Positions 51,477 to 61,345 are shown, counted from the stretch's first letter. The stretch: 64,000 bases of DNA from an uncultured Acetatifactor sp. (GCA_910577235.1 CAJTMX010000022.1:1-64000); one strand, 5' to 3'. Notes: generated from the letters alone by a model not told the origin. Numbers and translations are program-made.

Positions 51477-51905
51477 ATGGAAAAGAAAATCGAAATAATA
51501 CCCTATCTGTCATTTCACGGAAACTGCGAGGAGGCGCTCAAGACCTATATTGAGGCTTTCGGCGGCGAGATTTACGGCATGTCCCGCTGGTCCGAGGAGA
51601 CGTATGAAGTGACACCGGAACAGATCGGCAAGGTGATGCATACAGAATTTGCGCTGGGTAATACCCATATGGCGGCAGGAGATACTTTTGACGGCGCGGA
51701 AGTGAATACGGACATAAAGCTGATGGTCCATATGGACTCGCAGGAGGAGGCTGCGCATACTATTTCCGTACTGGCGGAGGGCGGAACCGTCCTCTCCCCG
51801 TTAAAGCCCCATCCCAAGCCGGACGACGGCGGCTGCGGCTCTGTCACGAAGGATCGTTTCGGCTTTACATGGATCATCACATGCCCCAATCCCGCTAAGC
51901 AGTAA
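51477..51905 (+). CDS. PhnB/UbiG-like VOC-superfamily protein
   Basis: This 142-residue protein matches the PhnB-like branch of the VOC superfamily: IIPYLSFHGNCEEALKTYIE, AFGGEIYGMSRW near the start, HTEFALGNTHMAAGDTFDG in the middle, and VTKDRFGFTWIITCPN at the end. Members form dimers; biochemical roles are mostly unknown. It is co-transcribed with the preceding VOC gene, with AAAGGAG before the ATG. Confidence 0.88.
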   Translation: MEKKIEIIPYLSFHGNCEEALKTYIEAFGGEIYGMSRWSEETYEVTPEQIGKVMHTEFALGNTHMAAGDTFDGAEVNTDIKLMVHMDSQEEAAHTISVLAEGGTVLSPLKPHPKPDDGGCGSVTKDRFGFTWIITCPNPAKQ

Positions 51906-52075
51906 GGTTTCATCCATGCCTCCCATGTGGACATGCCCATCTGGTCGTGCCATATGGGAGACAGACACCGGGTGTCCGGAAAATAATCTCCATTCCCGCT
52001 TTGTGCCGTGTCCATTTTGACTCTGTCGCGGTATGATTTTCCTGAAAGGAAGACAATAGCTCCAAGTAATCAGAC

Positions 52076-52116
52076 GGGCAGTACCCATATTGGGAACTGC
52101 CCGCCCATTATTTTTT
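52076..52116 (+). terminator. intrinsic terminator between the VOC genes and pyrC
   Basis: GGGCAGTACCC (52076-52086) pairs with GGGAACTGCCC (52092-52102), followed after a few bases by TTTTTT at 52111-52116. It overlaps the end of the convergent pyrC gene. Confidence 0.6.
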
Positions 52117-53430
52117 CGGATACCTGTACACCACCTTCCCTCCGCAGACTGTGGCCTTTACTACGCCGTGCAGTTCCCGGCCGGTAAAGGGACTGTTGCT
52201 GGACCGGGAGAGGTACTCCGTGAAGACCTGCGTCGCCTCCGTGTCCACCAAAATGATATCCGCAGGGCCGCCCTCCGCCAGATAGCCCGCGTCCAGACGG
52301 TACATAGATGCCGGGTTAGTACTCATCTTCTTGAGCACGCTCTTCATGGTCAGATAGCCGCCGTTGACCAGTTCCGTGATCGCCAGAGGCAGAGCGGTCT
52401 CCAGGCCGATGATGCCGCTGGGGGCTTTGGTGATATCCTGGGCCTTCTCCTGGGCTGTGTGGGGCGCATGGTCTGTGGCGATCAGGTCTATGGTGCCGTC
52501 CGCCAGTCCCCGGATGATGGCCTGCCGATCCTCCTCTTCCCGCAGAGGCGGATTCATCTTGGCCAGCGTGCCATGCTGTATGGCCGCCTCCTCTGTCAGC
52601 GTAAAATGATGGGGGGTTGCCTCCGCATGGATATTGTGTCCCTTCTTTTTGGCCTGACGCACCAGCTCCACCGCCTCCCTGCTGCTGATATGCTGGATGT
52701 CGATGCAGGCCCCCGTCTCCAGAGCGATCTGCAGATCCCGCTCCACCATGGAGATCTCCGCCTCTCTGGGGGAGCCGCCGATGCCGTAATACTCGCTGGC
52801 CCGGCCCCGGTTGACGCCGTTGTTGGCGATCTGTCCGGGGTCTTCCTCGTGAAAGCTGACAGGCATATCCAGACGCGCCGCCTTCTCCATGGCCCTGCGG
52901 ACGATATCCGGGTCCATGATGGGGATTCCGTCGTCGGTAAAACCTGCCGCTCCCGCCGCTGCCAGAGCGTCCATATCCACCAGCTCCCGGCCCTGCATAC
53001 CCACGGTCACGGTGGCGCAGGACTGTACATGAATGCCTGTGGTTCTGCCCTTTTCCAACACATAGCGCAGAGTCTCCTCACTGTCCACCACAGGTTTTGT
53101 ATTGGCCATCAGCACTACCGTGGTGAAACCGCCCCGGGCTGCCGCCGCGGCCCCCGTCAGGATATCTTCCTTGTGCGTTAGTCCGGGGTCCCTAAAATGC
53201 ACATGCACGTCCACAAGCCCCGGAGCCACCAGCATCCCCCGGGCGTCCAGCACCTGGATGTCCGACACACGGGTGTCCCACACCCGACATTTTTCTTGCT
53301 CCGTCTCCGTCAGGCTCTCCCGCAGTTTCCTGCCTATTTTCCTGATCCGGCTCCCCTCGATGAGAATATCGTAATTGCCCTCTAAGCCCGACTTGGGATC
53401 TATCATATATCCGTTCTCAATCAGCAGCAT
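52108..53430 (-). CDS. pyrC: dihydroorotase
   Basis: This 440-residue amidohydrolase (class I, PyrC as in Bacillus) closes carbamoyl-aspartate to dihydroorotate in pyrimidine synthesis. The zinc-binding VDVHVHFRDPG is near residues 60-70, the substrate motif TKPVVDSE follows, further His ligands lie in SFHEED and DIQHISS, and the catalytic Asp is in LIATDHAPHTAQEK. The ATG at 53430 has AGGAGG six bases upstream. It is separated from pyrK-pyrD by the AraC/VOC genes. Confidence 0.95.
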   Translation of the reverse strand: MLLIENGYMIDPKSGLEGNYDILIEGSRIRKIGRKLRESLTETEQEKCRVWDTRVSDIQVLDARGMLVAPGLVDVHVHFRDPGLTHKEDILTGAAAAARGGFTTVVLMANTKPVVDSEETLRYVLEKGRTTGIHVQSCATVTVGMQGRELVDMDALAAAGAAGFTDDGIPIMDPDIVRRAMEKAARLDMPVSFHEEDPGQIANNGVNRGRASEYYGIGGSPREAEISMVERDLQIALETGACIDIQHISSREAVELVRQAKKKGHNIHAEATPHHFTLTEEAAIQHGTLAKMNPPLREEEDRQAIIRGLADGTIDLIATDHAPHTAQEKAQDITKAPSGIIGLETALPLAITELVNGGYLTMKSVLKKMSTNPASMYRLDAGYLAEGGPADIILVDTEATQVFTEYLSRSSNSPFTGRELHGVVKATVCGGKVVYRYPKK

Positions 53431-53605
53431 GTCACGCCTCCTGTTCTTTCCCACTTAAACGGGGGATGATAATACGTTCTTATGCATAGCAGCTCTTCAC
53501 AAAGGAAACCGCTATTATTTATTCATTGTAAGTGTACCATGTTTCCGTCCCGTTGGAAAGAAAAAACAGCTTTGTATCCGAACTTTTAATCCGCAACATC
53601 AATTG

Positions 53606-53634
53606 AAAAAGGCCACGCCCCGGCGCAGCCTTTT
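53606..53634 (-). terminator. intrinsic terminator of the sugar ABC operon
   Basis: On the minus strand AAAAGGCTGCGCC pairs with GGCGTGGCCTTTTT, 20 bases after the stop of the last permease gene. Confidence 0.8.
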
Positions 53635-53654
53635 ATATTGCTGATTCTTCCTGA

Positions 53655-54551
53655 TCATTCCTTCACGCCGCCTATGGTAAGGCCCGTCACAAAATATCTC
53701 TGCAAAAACGGGTACAGGCAGATAATGGGCAGCATGGTGACAACGGTGGCAGCGGCCCGGATGGTGATGGGGGTAACTGCCGCCGTGCTGTACTTGGCAG
53801 AGTCCGCGCTGCCGCTCTGCTGCATTACCGAGGACAGCAGTTTCATCAACTCGTACTGCAAAGTGGTGTACTCTGTCTTCATACGGTTATACAGCATGGC
53901 GTCAAACCAGGAATTCCACTGCCCCACCGCCACAAACAGAGCGATGGTGGCATATACCGGTTTGCACAGGGGAGAGATGATCCGGACAAAGATGGTCCAG
54001 TATCCGGCCCCGTCCAGCTGCGCCGATTCCTCCAGACTGTCGGGCAAGCCCGTCATATAGGTGCGGATCACCAGCATATTCCATGCGCTGATCATGCCGG
54101 GCACCACGTATACCCAGAAACTGTTGGTCAGCCCCAGATTCCGGTACAGCATAAACGTAGGAATCATTCCGCCGTTGACGTACATGGTGATCACCCAAAA
54201 CAGGGACAGTTCCCGTTTAAACATAAAGCGCTTTCTGCTGACCACATAGGCCAGCAGAGCGTTTACCACCAGAGCGGAAACCGTGCCTATCACTGTTCTG
54301 GCCACTGTGATCTTAGCTCCGGTCACCAGATTCTGCATCCCCAGAACCGTGGTGTAATTCTTGACGGCAAATTTCCTCGGCCACAGATATATGCCGCCAC
54401 GCACGGCATCAATCCCGTCGTTAAAAGAGATTGCCACCGTATTCAGCACCGGATACAGCGTTATGATCACAAACGCGATCATAAACAGCCCGATAAAGAG
54501 AGAAAACAATCTATCCCCAAATGTATGTTTGATCTTATTCTTCTTTTTCAT
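53655..54551 (-). CDS. carbohydrate ABC transporter permease, LplC/MalG type
   Basis: This 298-residue inner-membrane protein has six predicted helices and the EAA loop EESAQLDGAGYWTIFVRIIS that docks on the ATPase. It is a CUT1-family permease like LplC of Bacillus. RBS AGGAGG. It is the third gene of the operon binding protein - permease - permease; no ATPase gene is present, so a shared ATPase (MsmK-type) must be used. Confidence 0.9.
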   Translation of the reverse strand: MKKKNKIKHTFGDRLFSLFIGLFMIAFVIITLYPVLNTVAISFNDGIDAVRGGIYLWPRKFAVKNYTTVLGMQNLVTGAKITVARTVIGTVSALVVNALLAYVVSRKRFMFKRELSLFWVITMYVNGGMIPTFMLYRNLGLTNSFWVYVVPGMISAWNMLVIRTYMTGLPDSLEESAQLDGAGYWTIFVRIISPLCKPVYATIALFVAVGQWNSWFDAMLYNRMKTEYTTLQYELMKLLSSVMQQSGSADSAKYSTAAVTPITIRAAATVVTMLPIICLYPFLQRYFVTGLTIGGVKE

Positions 54552-54563
54552 GATCTGGACCTC

Positions 54564-55508
54564 CTAGAACAGCCGTTCTTCGCCGGCACGTTTTGCCCAT
54601 GCGTTGGTTAGCATGATCAGCGCGATACTCACCGCGCTCTTAAATATACCGGCTGCGGTACCCAGGGAATAATCGTTCTGGCTAATGCCCCATTTCAGCA
54701 CATATATATCGATGGTCTGGGACACGCTCTGCACCAGCCCGTTGCCCAGCAGATACTGGACTTCAAACCCGGCGTTCAGCACATTGCCCACATTCATGAG
54801 CAGCAATATGATGATGGTAGGCTTGATTCCGGGAAGGGTGATATAGCGGATCTTTGCAAGCCTTCCGGCCCCGTCTATGGACGCCGCCTCATATAGGCAG
54901 GGATCTATGGAGGTGATCGCCGCCAGATAGATGATTGCATTCCAGCCCGTCTCCTTCCAGCAATTGGCAAAAGCCACAATAGGCCAGAAATATTGGGTAT
55001 GAGCAAAGAAGTTGATCGCCTGTTTAATGATACCTGCCCGCATCAGCAGATCGTTGATGATACCGGTGCTGGACAGGGCATCGTGCAATATGCCCGTAAC
55101 AATGATCCATGAAAGGAAATGGGGCAGATAGGAAACCGTCTGTATGGTCTTTTTAACCACGGAATTGCGGATTTCATTGAGGAGAATGGCAAACAGGATC
55201 GCCATCACCGTAGTGGTCAACAGATTCAGCGCGCCCATGCAAAAAGTGTTTCGTATCACTTTAATAAATGTCGCATCGGAGAAAAGAAACTTGAATTTGT
55301 CCAACCATATGAATTTGGAACCCAGCAGGCCGTTCTTGGGCTTGTAATTCTGAAATGCCATCACCCACCCGGTCAGAGGGAGATAGTAAAAGATAAATCC
55401 ATACACCACCATAAAGAAAGATATGATCAAAAGGGCCTTCTGCCTCTTGACCTCTTTCCATGTGATTCGCTTTTCTTTCTTAACTTTGGAAACTCGCGCT
55501 CGCGCCAT
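54564..55508 (-). CDS. carbohydrate ABC transporter permease, LplB type
   Basis: This 314-residue membrane protein has the EAA loop EAASIDGAGRLAKIRYITLP and the N-terminal pattern YGFIFYYLPLTGWVMAFQNY typical of LplB/YtcP-type CUT1 permeases. RBS AGGAGTG. It is followed after 12 bp by the second permease gene and preceded by the binding protein gene. Substrate specificity cannot be deduced. Confidence 0.9.
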   Translation of the reverse strand: MARARVSKVKKEKRITWKEVKRQKALLIISFFMVVYGFIFYYLPLTGWVMAFQNYKPKNGLLGSKFIWLDKFKFLFSDATFIKVIRNTFCMGALNLLTTTVMAILFAILLNEIRNSVVKKTIQTVSYLPHFLSWIIVTGILHDALSSTGIINDLLMRAGIIKQAINFFAHTQYFWPIVAFANCWKETGWNAIIYLAAITSIDPCLYEAASIDGAGRLAKIRYITLPGIKPTIIILLLMNVGNVLNAGFEVQYLLGNGLVQSVSQTIDIYVLKWGISQNDYSLGTAAGIFKSAVSIALIMLTNAWAKRAGEERLF

Positions 55509-55614
55509 AGCATCACTCCTATTTTAGATATGAAGAAAGGGTGGCAACAGTCTTTCCGTATGAAATAACCATTGCCACCTCTCTCATGCAATTACTTAAA
55601 GATTATGGCCAGCC

Positions 55615-57351
55615 TTATTTAAAAGTGTCCAGGATCTCCTGCATTTCTGCGATAAAGTCCTCGGGCTTGCACGCTTTGTACGCGGTCATGTAATCCGCCC
55701 ATCCCTTTTCAAAGTCAGGAGCCATGACTACCTTGGGCAGCCATTCATGCTTGCACTCGCCCATCAGCGCCCAGGCAAGACCGCCGGGAGTCTCGGTGGT
55801 AAAGTTGTTGGAGTAGCTGTACATGGGGAACCAGGGAGCGTTCTCTTCCACCACAGAGCCGATCATCTCCGGATAAGTGGTCACACCGTAAGCGTTGAAA
55901 CAGTCTACCAGAGGCTGTGCCATACCGTTCATAAACTCGGAAGGCTGCTCGGTGGGAACCATGGCGTTCTTGCCGTCCTGACTGGTGCCGCCCCACTGAG
56001 GGAAATAGCTGTAATCACACATATGGGATGCCTTGTAGGCGGTGTCGGCGCATCTCTGCCTCATCTCGTCGGTGCGGTAGTACAGGCCGTTCTCGTCAAC
56101 CAGATAGTCAACACCCTCCACACCCCAGAAACGCAGGTCATGCAGTTCCTGATCCATGCAGATATCCACCATAAACTTAAACGCCTTGTCGGGGTCCTTG
56201 CAGTCCACGGAGATAGCTATGCCGCTGGCCTGGTTTACGGTGTCGCCGTAGGTATGCCATCTGTTCTCCATGCCCGGCTCGGTAGTCAGTCCCAGAGGCA
56301 CATAATTGCAGCCCTTTTGATCAAGTCCCTGAGACTTGAACACATCGTTCACGGTGTAGGCAAAATCCCACCACTGGTCGACCATGCCCAGCACGCGGCC
56401 GGTGGACAGCTTAGCTATGTACTCGTCATAGGTCTGGGTGAAACTCTCGGGATCTACAAAGCCTTTCTGATACTCCTCGTTCAGCTTTTTGAAATAAGCG
56501 ATTGTATCCTCGGAAGTGTTGTAGTCCTCCACCGTCATGGTAGCCTTGTTAACCAGCACGGAACCGTCATTGGGATAACCGCCCAGGAACTGGCCCGCGT
56601 TCTCCAGACAGAAATATCTCCAGTCCTCACAGAGAATGGTATAGGCGATATTGGTCGTGCCGTCCTCCATGGTGGGGTTAGCCTCCATGTATCTCTCCAG
56701 CAGATCAAAATATTCGTTCATGGTCTGGATCTTTGGATAGCCCGCCCACTCCAGCACTCTCACCTGAATCCAGAACGCCTCGTCATTGTGCGTAGTGGCC
56801 TTGCTCTCCCCATAGGTGTTGCCGAAGGGATTGATCCAATAGATATGACCGTCCGGCTGACGGAACTTATCCCATTCCTCCTGGGTAAACCAGGTGTCTC
56901 TGAACTCGGGATACTGATCTATATAATCGTCCAGCGGTAACAGCGCGCCCGCGTCCACCAGCATGGACATATCATCACTGTCAATAAAATCGGGATATTC
57001 GCCGCCCGCGATCAGAGTACCCGTGGCCTCGGATGCGGTCTGGCCCGTCAGCCAGGTCTCCTTTACTCTGACACCTGTCTTCTCGGCGATGATCTGGGCG
57101 ATTTCATTGTCGTCATTCTTCTCGGAGCCGGGCATGGTGATAAAATAGGAAAACTCGGTTATCTCGGTATTGCCGCCTGTGCTGCCAGTTTCCCCGGAGC
57201 CCCCGGTATTCTCGGTGGCAGTGCTGCCGGAATTTCCGCCGCCCGCGTTGCCGCCGCCATTGCCTCCCTCTCCCCCCTGGTCTCCGCATCCTGTCAAAGC
57301 GGATATTGCCATAACGGAAACCAGAAACATGGAAAGTAATTTCTTTTTCAT
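55615..57351 (-). CDS. extracellular solute-binding lipoprotein, LplA type
   Basis: This 578-residue lipoprotein (lipobox LTGC near residues 19-22) has a Gly/Ser/Thr-rich linker (about 25-65) and a large family 1 binding domain. Segments such as GTLIAGGEYPDFIDSD, YWINPFG and KAFKFMVDICMD are typical of the roughly 550-residue LplA/YtcQ group that binds oligosaccharides. RBS AGGAGG and a promoter at 57412-57440. The two-component genes upstream should control it in response to the bound sugar. Confidence 0.92.
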   Translation of the reverse strand: MKKKLLSMFLVSVMAISALTGCGDQGGEGGNGGGNAGGGNSGSTATENTGGSGETGSTGGNTEITEFSYFITMPGSEKNDDNEIAQIIAEKTGVRVKETWLTGQTASEATGTLIAGGEYPDFIDSDDMSMLVDAGALLPLDDYIDQYPEFRDTWFTQEEWDKFRQPDGHIYWINPFGNTYGESKATTHNDEAFWIQVRVLEWAGYPKIQTMNEYFDLLERYMEANPTMEDGTTNIAYTILCEDWRYFCLENAGQFLGGYPNDGSVLVNKATMTVEDYNTSEDTIAYFKKLNEEYQKGFVDPESFTQTYDEYIAKLSTGRVLGMVDQWWDFAYTVNDVFKSQGLDQKGCNYVPLGLTTEPGMENRWHTYGDTVNQASGIAISVDCKDPDKAFKFMVDICMDQELHDLRFWGVEGVDYLVDENGLYYRTDEMRQRCADTAYKASHMCDYSYFPQWGGTSQDGKNAMVPTEQPSEFMNGMAQPLVDCFNAYGVTTYPEMIGSVVEENAPWFPMYSYSNNFTTETPGGLAWALMGECKHEWLPKVVMAPDFEKGWADYMTAYKACKPEDFIAEMQEILDTFK

Positions 57352-57411
57352 AAATTTCTCCCTCCTACTGTTAGATTTTGTTTAGTCAGTCAGTATACTT
57401 CCTACGCTATA

Positions 57412-57440
57412 ATTGTAGATTTAGCACGACATATTCACAA
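57412..57440 (-). promoter_or_regulatory. promoter of the sugar ABC operon
   Basis: TTGTGA (57440-57435) and TACAAT (57417-57412) on the minus strand with a 17-bp spacer, 60 bases before the binding protein start. The -35 is not ideal, consistent with activation by the adjacent AraC-type response regulator. Confidence 0.6.
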
Positions 57441-57455
57441 CCAGACAAACTATAG

Positions 57456-57505
57456 GAAAAACCCTACAAATTATAGTTGCACAATGTCATCCATGATTTG
57501 CAGGG
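57456..57505 (-). terminator. intrinsic terminator after the response regulator gene
   Basis: On the minus strand CCCTGCAAAT (57505-57496) pairs with ATTTGTAGGG (57471-57462), followed by TTTTTC. It separates the two-component genes from the ABC operon. Confidence 0.75.
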
Positions 57506-57523
57506 CTTTTTCGTCAACATGCA

Positions 57524-59107
57524 CTATGTCCGATTCTGCTTTCTGTATTTGGTGGGAGTGCATCCCTTCATAGCCAAAAAACGGTTGATAAAATAATCGC
57601 TGTCCCTATATCCCACTTTTTCCGCAATCTCGTAGATCTTCATGTCCGTGTGCAGCAGTAGCTCCTCGGCCCGCTCCATTCGGATGCGGTTCAGGCGGTC
57701 CTTGAAAGATTCGCCGTATTGCTTTTTAAAGATCTGACCCAGATAGGCCGCATTGATAAAATACTTGGCTCCCATATCCTTCAGTGTCAGATTCTCCCTA
57801 AAGTTCGATCTCATATCATTCTCTATCTGTCCCAGAACCGCCTGGGACTGGTTTCTGCGCAACTGCATCAGATAGTCTCCATAGTCCATAAGCATTCTGG
57901 TCATGGCTTTCCCGCCATCCTCCATGTCCGTCTGTTCAAACGCGCAGCGGCTGATAAAGCGCAGCACTTCATGCTGATCGATGTTCTCGTCGATCCCTGT
58001 GGCAAGCCTGAGCAGCTTTACAAACAGATATCGGAAAACCATATTGACGCTGCGGCTCTCCAGACAGCACAGTTCGCCGAACAGTTTCCCCGCGCCGGAG
58101 GCGATGGCATCCTTCTGGTTGTGCTTGACCATATGTACCAACTCGTCCACACCTTCTCTGTCCACCTGTTTCTCCAGTAATCCCCAGTCGTTCTCTTCTA
58201 TGCCCTCCAGATCTTCCCCTGATTCCAGCCCCAGCAGCAGCCGGGCCATCCGCACCGTTCTGACGGAGTCAGCGATCCTCTCCAGGCTCTCCACTTTGCC
58301 ACCCACCACCAGCCGCACAGGGAATCCCATTCCCCGGGTTACGCGCTCTTTCAGCCGCCCCTGATATTCCTGTTCCGTAAGCCCCCCTGACGCACCGAGA
58401 AGCTCCTCGCTATAGAGGATTGCCACGTCATGGTTCTCCCCCTGGACCGAGATATCAAAGATACACCTGTATTCCTCCCCCGGCAGTTCCTTAAGACATT
58501 TCTGATAGAGCTGCTTTTGCAGCCTCCTGCGCTCTTCCTTAGGCAAAGCGCAGGTCATGGCTCCGTCCTCCACCTCCACACAGATATAGCGGCATCCATG
58601 ACACTCACCCAGATACTGCCTGACGCATTCCCGGTTCTCCTCGTCATATTTACCTCTTATCAAAGCGATCATATTGCGGGTAAAAAACTCCTTCGCGATC
58701 AGGGAGTCATCCCTTTCCTTACGCCTTTCCTCCTCCTTAAGAGCCCTGACTTTTCTCAGCACATGTATCAGTTCTTCACAGCTGATTGGCTTTAAGAGAT
58801 AATCCATACAGCCGTATTTCAATGCCGTTCTGGCATACTCAAAGTCACTGTACCCGCTCATCATAACGAAATACGTCCGGGAAATCCCCCTTTTGCGCGC
58901 CTCCTCCAGAAAGGCAAGCCCGTTCATCTGGGGCATACGAATATCCGCCAGCACCAGATCCGGTTGCGCCTGCTGTATGGCTGCCAACGCCTCCCGGGCG
59001 CTGCCTGCCTTTCCGGCAATTTCAAACCCCTCCTTTTCCCAATCGATCAATACGGGCAAGCCCTGCAGGATATAAGGCTCGTCATCCACCAACAGCACTT
59101 TCAACAT
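57524..59107 (-). CDS. YesN-type response regulator with AraC DNA-binding domain
   Basis: This 527-residue regulator has an N-terminal receiver domain (residues 1-120; VLLVDDEPYILQGLPVLIDW, phospho-acceptor Asp in LVLADIRMPQMNGL), a long middle region (about 150-410) and a C-terminal AraC-type double helix-turn-helix (about 425-523; FKDRLNRIRMERAEELLLHT, IYEIAEKVGYRDSDYFINRF). Its ATG overlaps the end of the kinase gene by seven bases. This pair normally senses extracellular sugars and activates an adjacent ABC operon. Confidence 0.92.
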   Translation of the reverse strand: MLKVLLVDDEPYILQGLPVLIDWEKEGFEIAGKAGSAREALAAIQQAQPDLVLADIRMPQMNGLAFLEEARKRGISRTYFVMMSGYSDFEYARTALKYGCMDYLLKPISCEELIHVLRKVRALKEEERRKERDDSLIAKEFFTRNMIALIRGKYDEENRECVRQYLGECHGCRYICVEVEDGAMTCALPKEERRRLQKQLYQKCLKELPGEEYRCIFDISVQGENHDVAILYSEELLGASGGLTEQEYQGRLKERVTRGMGFPVRLVVGGKVESLERIADSVRTVRMARLLLGLESGEDLEGIEENDWGLLEKQVDREGVDELVHMVKHNQKDAIASGAGKLFGELCCLESRSVNMVFRYLFVKLLRLATGIDENIDQHEVLRFISRCAFEQTDMEDGGKAMTRMLMDYGDYLMQLRRNQSQAVLGQIENDMRSNFRENLTLKDMGAKYFINAAYLGQIFKKQYGESFKDRLNRIRMERAEELLLHTDMKIYEIAEKVGYRDSDYFINRFLAMKGCTPTKYRKQNRT

Positions 59108-60915
59108 ATTTCCACCCCTTCCTCACCTGCCTGCGGACAGCGCTTTCGCCGGGCCACCTGGAGGGGAATCCGGATCGTCACCAGCGTGCCGGCGCCGGTT
59201 TCGCTGTCCATCTCAAATTCCACCTGACCGTCCAAAAACAGTTTCAGCCGCAGCGCCGCATTCAACATACCCACGCTCCCGCTTTCCTTCAACATCTCGA
59301 TATTGACCTCGTTCATCTCCCCGGTCAGGCGGCGGCATGCTTCCTCCGGCATCCCCTGCCCGGTATCCTCCACCTCCAGCACCAGATTGTCCCCGTCTTG
59401 AGACACCCGCACAAATACCCAGCAGGCGGCCTCCTTTTTCTCCGTCCCATGAACGCAGGCATTTTCCACAAACGTCACCAGCGTAAGCCTGGGTAGCCTG
59501 TACTGCCCGCATTCGCTGGGGTCGCTTATCTCATAGCACAGCCTGTCTCCAAAGCGGTATTTCTGAAGCTCCAGATAGGCTTTCACAAAATTAATCTCGT
59601 CCTCAATGGTCACATAGTCATTGCCCCATATGACATTCTGTCTCTGCATCACCGCAAGCCTTTCCACCATGTCGGCCGTCTCATACTCCATTTTTATCAC
59701 GCTGTGCATACGTATGCTCTCCAGCGCGTTGAACAGAAAGTGTGGGTTTATCTGGCTGTGCAGCGCCAGCAGTTCGGCCCTCTGTCTGGCGATATCCTGT
59801 TCCTGGCGTTTCAATCGGTTCTTATACTCGTTCTGGATCAGATTGTTCATCCGCCCCGCCATCTCATTATAAGAGCGCATCAACAGGCTGATCTCATCAC
59901 AACCGCTGATCCCGGGAAGCTGGTATAACTCGTCCCTCTTCGTCCTGCAAAGCACTGCCTCCAGTTCCTGTAACCGCTCGGTAAAGGAGCGGTTGATCAG
60001 GTTCATCAGAGCAAAAGGCAGAAAGATGTTAAAAAAGATCAGAACGCAGAACAATGGCATATTCTTGCGCACGGCCTCATAAGCCACATTCCTCTGGGAC
60101 ATGACATAAATGTCCCAGCTGTTGTCCAGCATACGGATGGTCTTATGGGCTCCCGCTTTGGCCGCCGTAGCGGCAGACATGGTTTCAAAGGGCATATAGA
60201 TACCTCCCTTACCCTCGTTGGAAAAGAGAATCCTGTCCCCCTCACAGACATATACTGTAGAGCCGTACTTGGCGTTTATGATGGCCCTGAGTATATCGCT
60301 GTAATCCCAATCCAGACGCAGGACGGCCTCCTGATCGCCGCCGCCCATATAGTCCATGCGCCGTATAAAAGATATGGTTCTTCTGTTTTCCCAGTTGACT
60401 TTGGCAAAATCGGCATACAGTAGTATCTCTTTGTCCTGCCCCTTAAATGTCTGATACCATTTTTCTCTTTCCGCCTTCTCCAGCCTCTGAAAATTCCCGC
60501 CGTTGACCACCCCCTCCGCATCCGTATATATCACCACACTACAGTCGTTGTTACTCATCAGCAGCGTAAACAGAGATACTTTGGCAAAGTTCAGGTGCCG
60601 GTTATAGTAATCCAGCGGGGAAACGTAGGTACTGCTTATAAACTCGTTTACCTCCCGGTTCTTATAGATGTCCTGCATCAGATTCACCAGCTGGGCGCTG
60701 TAACTCATGATGGTGTACTCCACAGAGTCCGCGATATTGCGCATTTCCTGCAGACTTTCCTGCTGCTCCGCATGCATGATGACCGCAGCCACCACACTGT
60801 CTGTCAGAAGAAGCGGCAGGATTACGCAGCATATCTGCATAATCCGCAGCTTTTGCTTTAGTTTCAGTCGGTTCAGCCAGGCCACCAGGCGGCTTACCTT
60901 CCTATTTTTTCTCAT
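59101..60915 (-). CDS. YesM-type sensor histidine kinase
   Basis: This roughly 604-residue membrane kinase has two transmembrane helices (about 27-50 and 285-310) around a large extracellular sensor region, a HAMP domain (about 310-365), a His_kinase domain with the phospho-acceptor His in LALHSQINPHFLFNALESIR, and a C-terminal HATPase (TLVTFVENACVHGTEKKEAA, LEVEDTGQGMPEE). The ATG at 60915 was chosen because GGAGAG lies upstream; a GTG at 60936 extends it by seven residues. A small ORF ends just before that GTG. Confidence 0.92.
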   Translation of the reverse strand: MRKNRKVSRLVAWLNRLKLKQKLRIMQICCVILPLLLTDSVVAAVIMHAEQQESLQEMRNIADSVEYTIMSYSAQLVNLMQDIYKNREVNEFISSTYVSPLDYYNRHLNFAKVSLFTLLMSNNDCSVVIYTDAEGVVNGGNFQRLEKAEREKWYQTFKGQDKEILLYADFAKVNWENRRTISFIRRMDYMGGGDQEAVLRLDWDYSDILRAIINAKYGSTVYVCEGDRILFSNEGKGGIYMPFETMSAATAAKAGAHKTIRMLDNSWDIYVMSQRNVAYEAVRKNMPLFCVLIFFNIFLPFALMNLINRSFTERLQELEAVLCRTKRDELYQLPGISGCDEISLLMRSYNEMAGRMNNLIQNEYKNRLKRQEQDIARQRAELLALHSQINPHFLFNALESIRMHSVIKMEYETADMVERLAVMQRQNVIWGNDYVTIEDEINFVKAYLELQKYRFGDRLCYEISDPSECGQYRLPRLTLVTFVENACVHGTEKKEAACWVFVRVSQDGDNLVLEVEDTGQGMPEEACRRLTGEMNEVNIEMLKESGSVGMLNAALRLKLFLDGQVEFEMDSETGAGTLVTIRIPLQVARRKRCPQAGEEGVEIC

Positions 60916-60937
60916 GACGTTCTCTCCGGTATTCACT

Positions 60938-61081
60938 CTACTTTCCCACCTTGAAGACCGATATTTCCGTTTTCAATCCGTCCATATTACCGTTCAGCGG
61001 CACCGGCCCGGTGATTTTCCTGTTTTGGGTCGTTTGCCTTGCCGGCATTTTTTGTTTTGTATTTTGTTGTATTGTGTTCAT
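60938..61081 (-). CDS. possible 47-residue small protein upstream of the kinase
   Basis: An open frame of 47 codons ends one base before the alternative GTG of the histidine kinase gene. It encodes a basic, polar, Gln/Asn/Thr-rich peptide (MNTIQQNTKQKMPARQTTQN, then a tail ending EISVFKVGK) without a signal peptide. The RBS AGAGAG is weak. It may be a leader peptide coupling translation to the kinase, or a chance frame. Confidence 0.35.
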   Translation of the reverse strand: MNTIQQNTKQKMPARQTTQNRKITGPVPLNGNMDGLKTEISVFKVGK

Positions 61082-61282
61082 TACTCTCTGCTCTTTCTTT
61101 TTGACTATCACCAAAAGATCTTATATATCAGCAATTGGGGAAATTAAAGGGTAACTTTAAGACAGCCAAGCCGTCAGCCAGGCTTCCTGGGTTAATGTAT
61201 AAGAAGTAATGACTTGTAAACAAGGATTATTTTATCATAATATGTAGAAAAAGTCCATAAAGTTCCAATCAAAATTTATGGC
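61082..61282. other. intergenic region without a recognisable gene
   Basis: A/T-rich stretch between the two-component operon and the terminator of the PrcB-like gene. It should hold the promoter of the kinase operon, but no good -35/-10 pair was found. Confidence 0.4.
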
Positions 61283-61332
61283 AAAAAAATTTCCGGGTCC
61301 ATCCCGCCGTTGCAGGAGAGATGGACCCGGAA
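61283..61332 (-). terminator. intrinsic terminator of the PrcB-like lipoprotein gene
   Basis: A perfect 13-bp stem, TTCCGGGTCCATC (61291-61303) with GATGGACCCGGAA (61320-61332), is followed on the minus strand by seven T at 61289-61283. Confidence 0.9.
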
Positions 61333-61345
61333 TTAACCTATTACT

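Noticed and set aside
61082..61282. Sigma-A promoter for the kinase operon
   Set aside because: Several A/T-rich hexamers exist, but none pairs with a decent -35 box at 16-18 bp.
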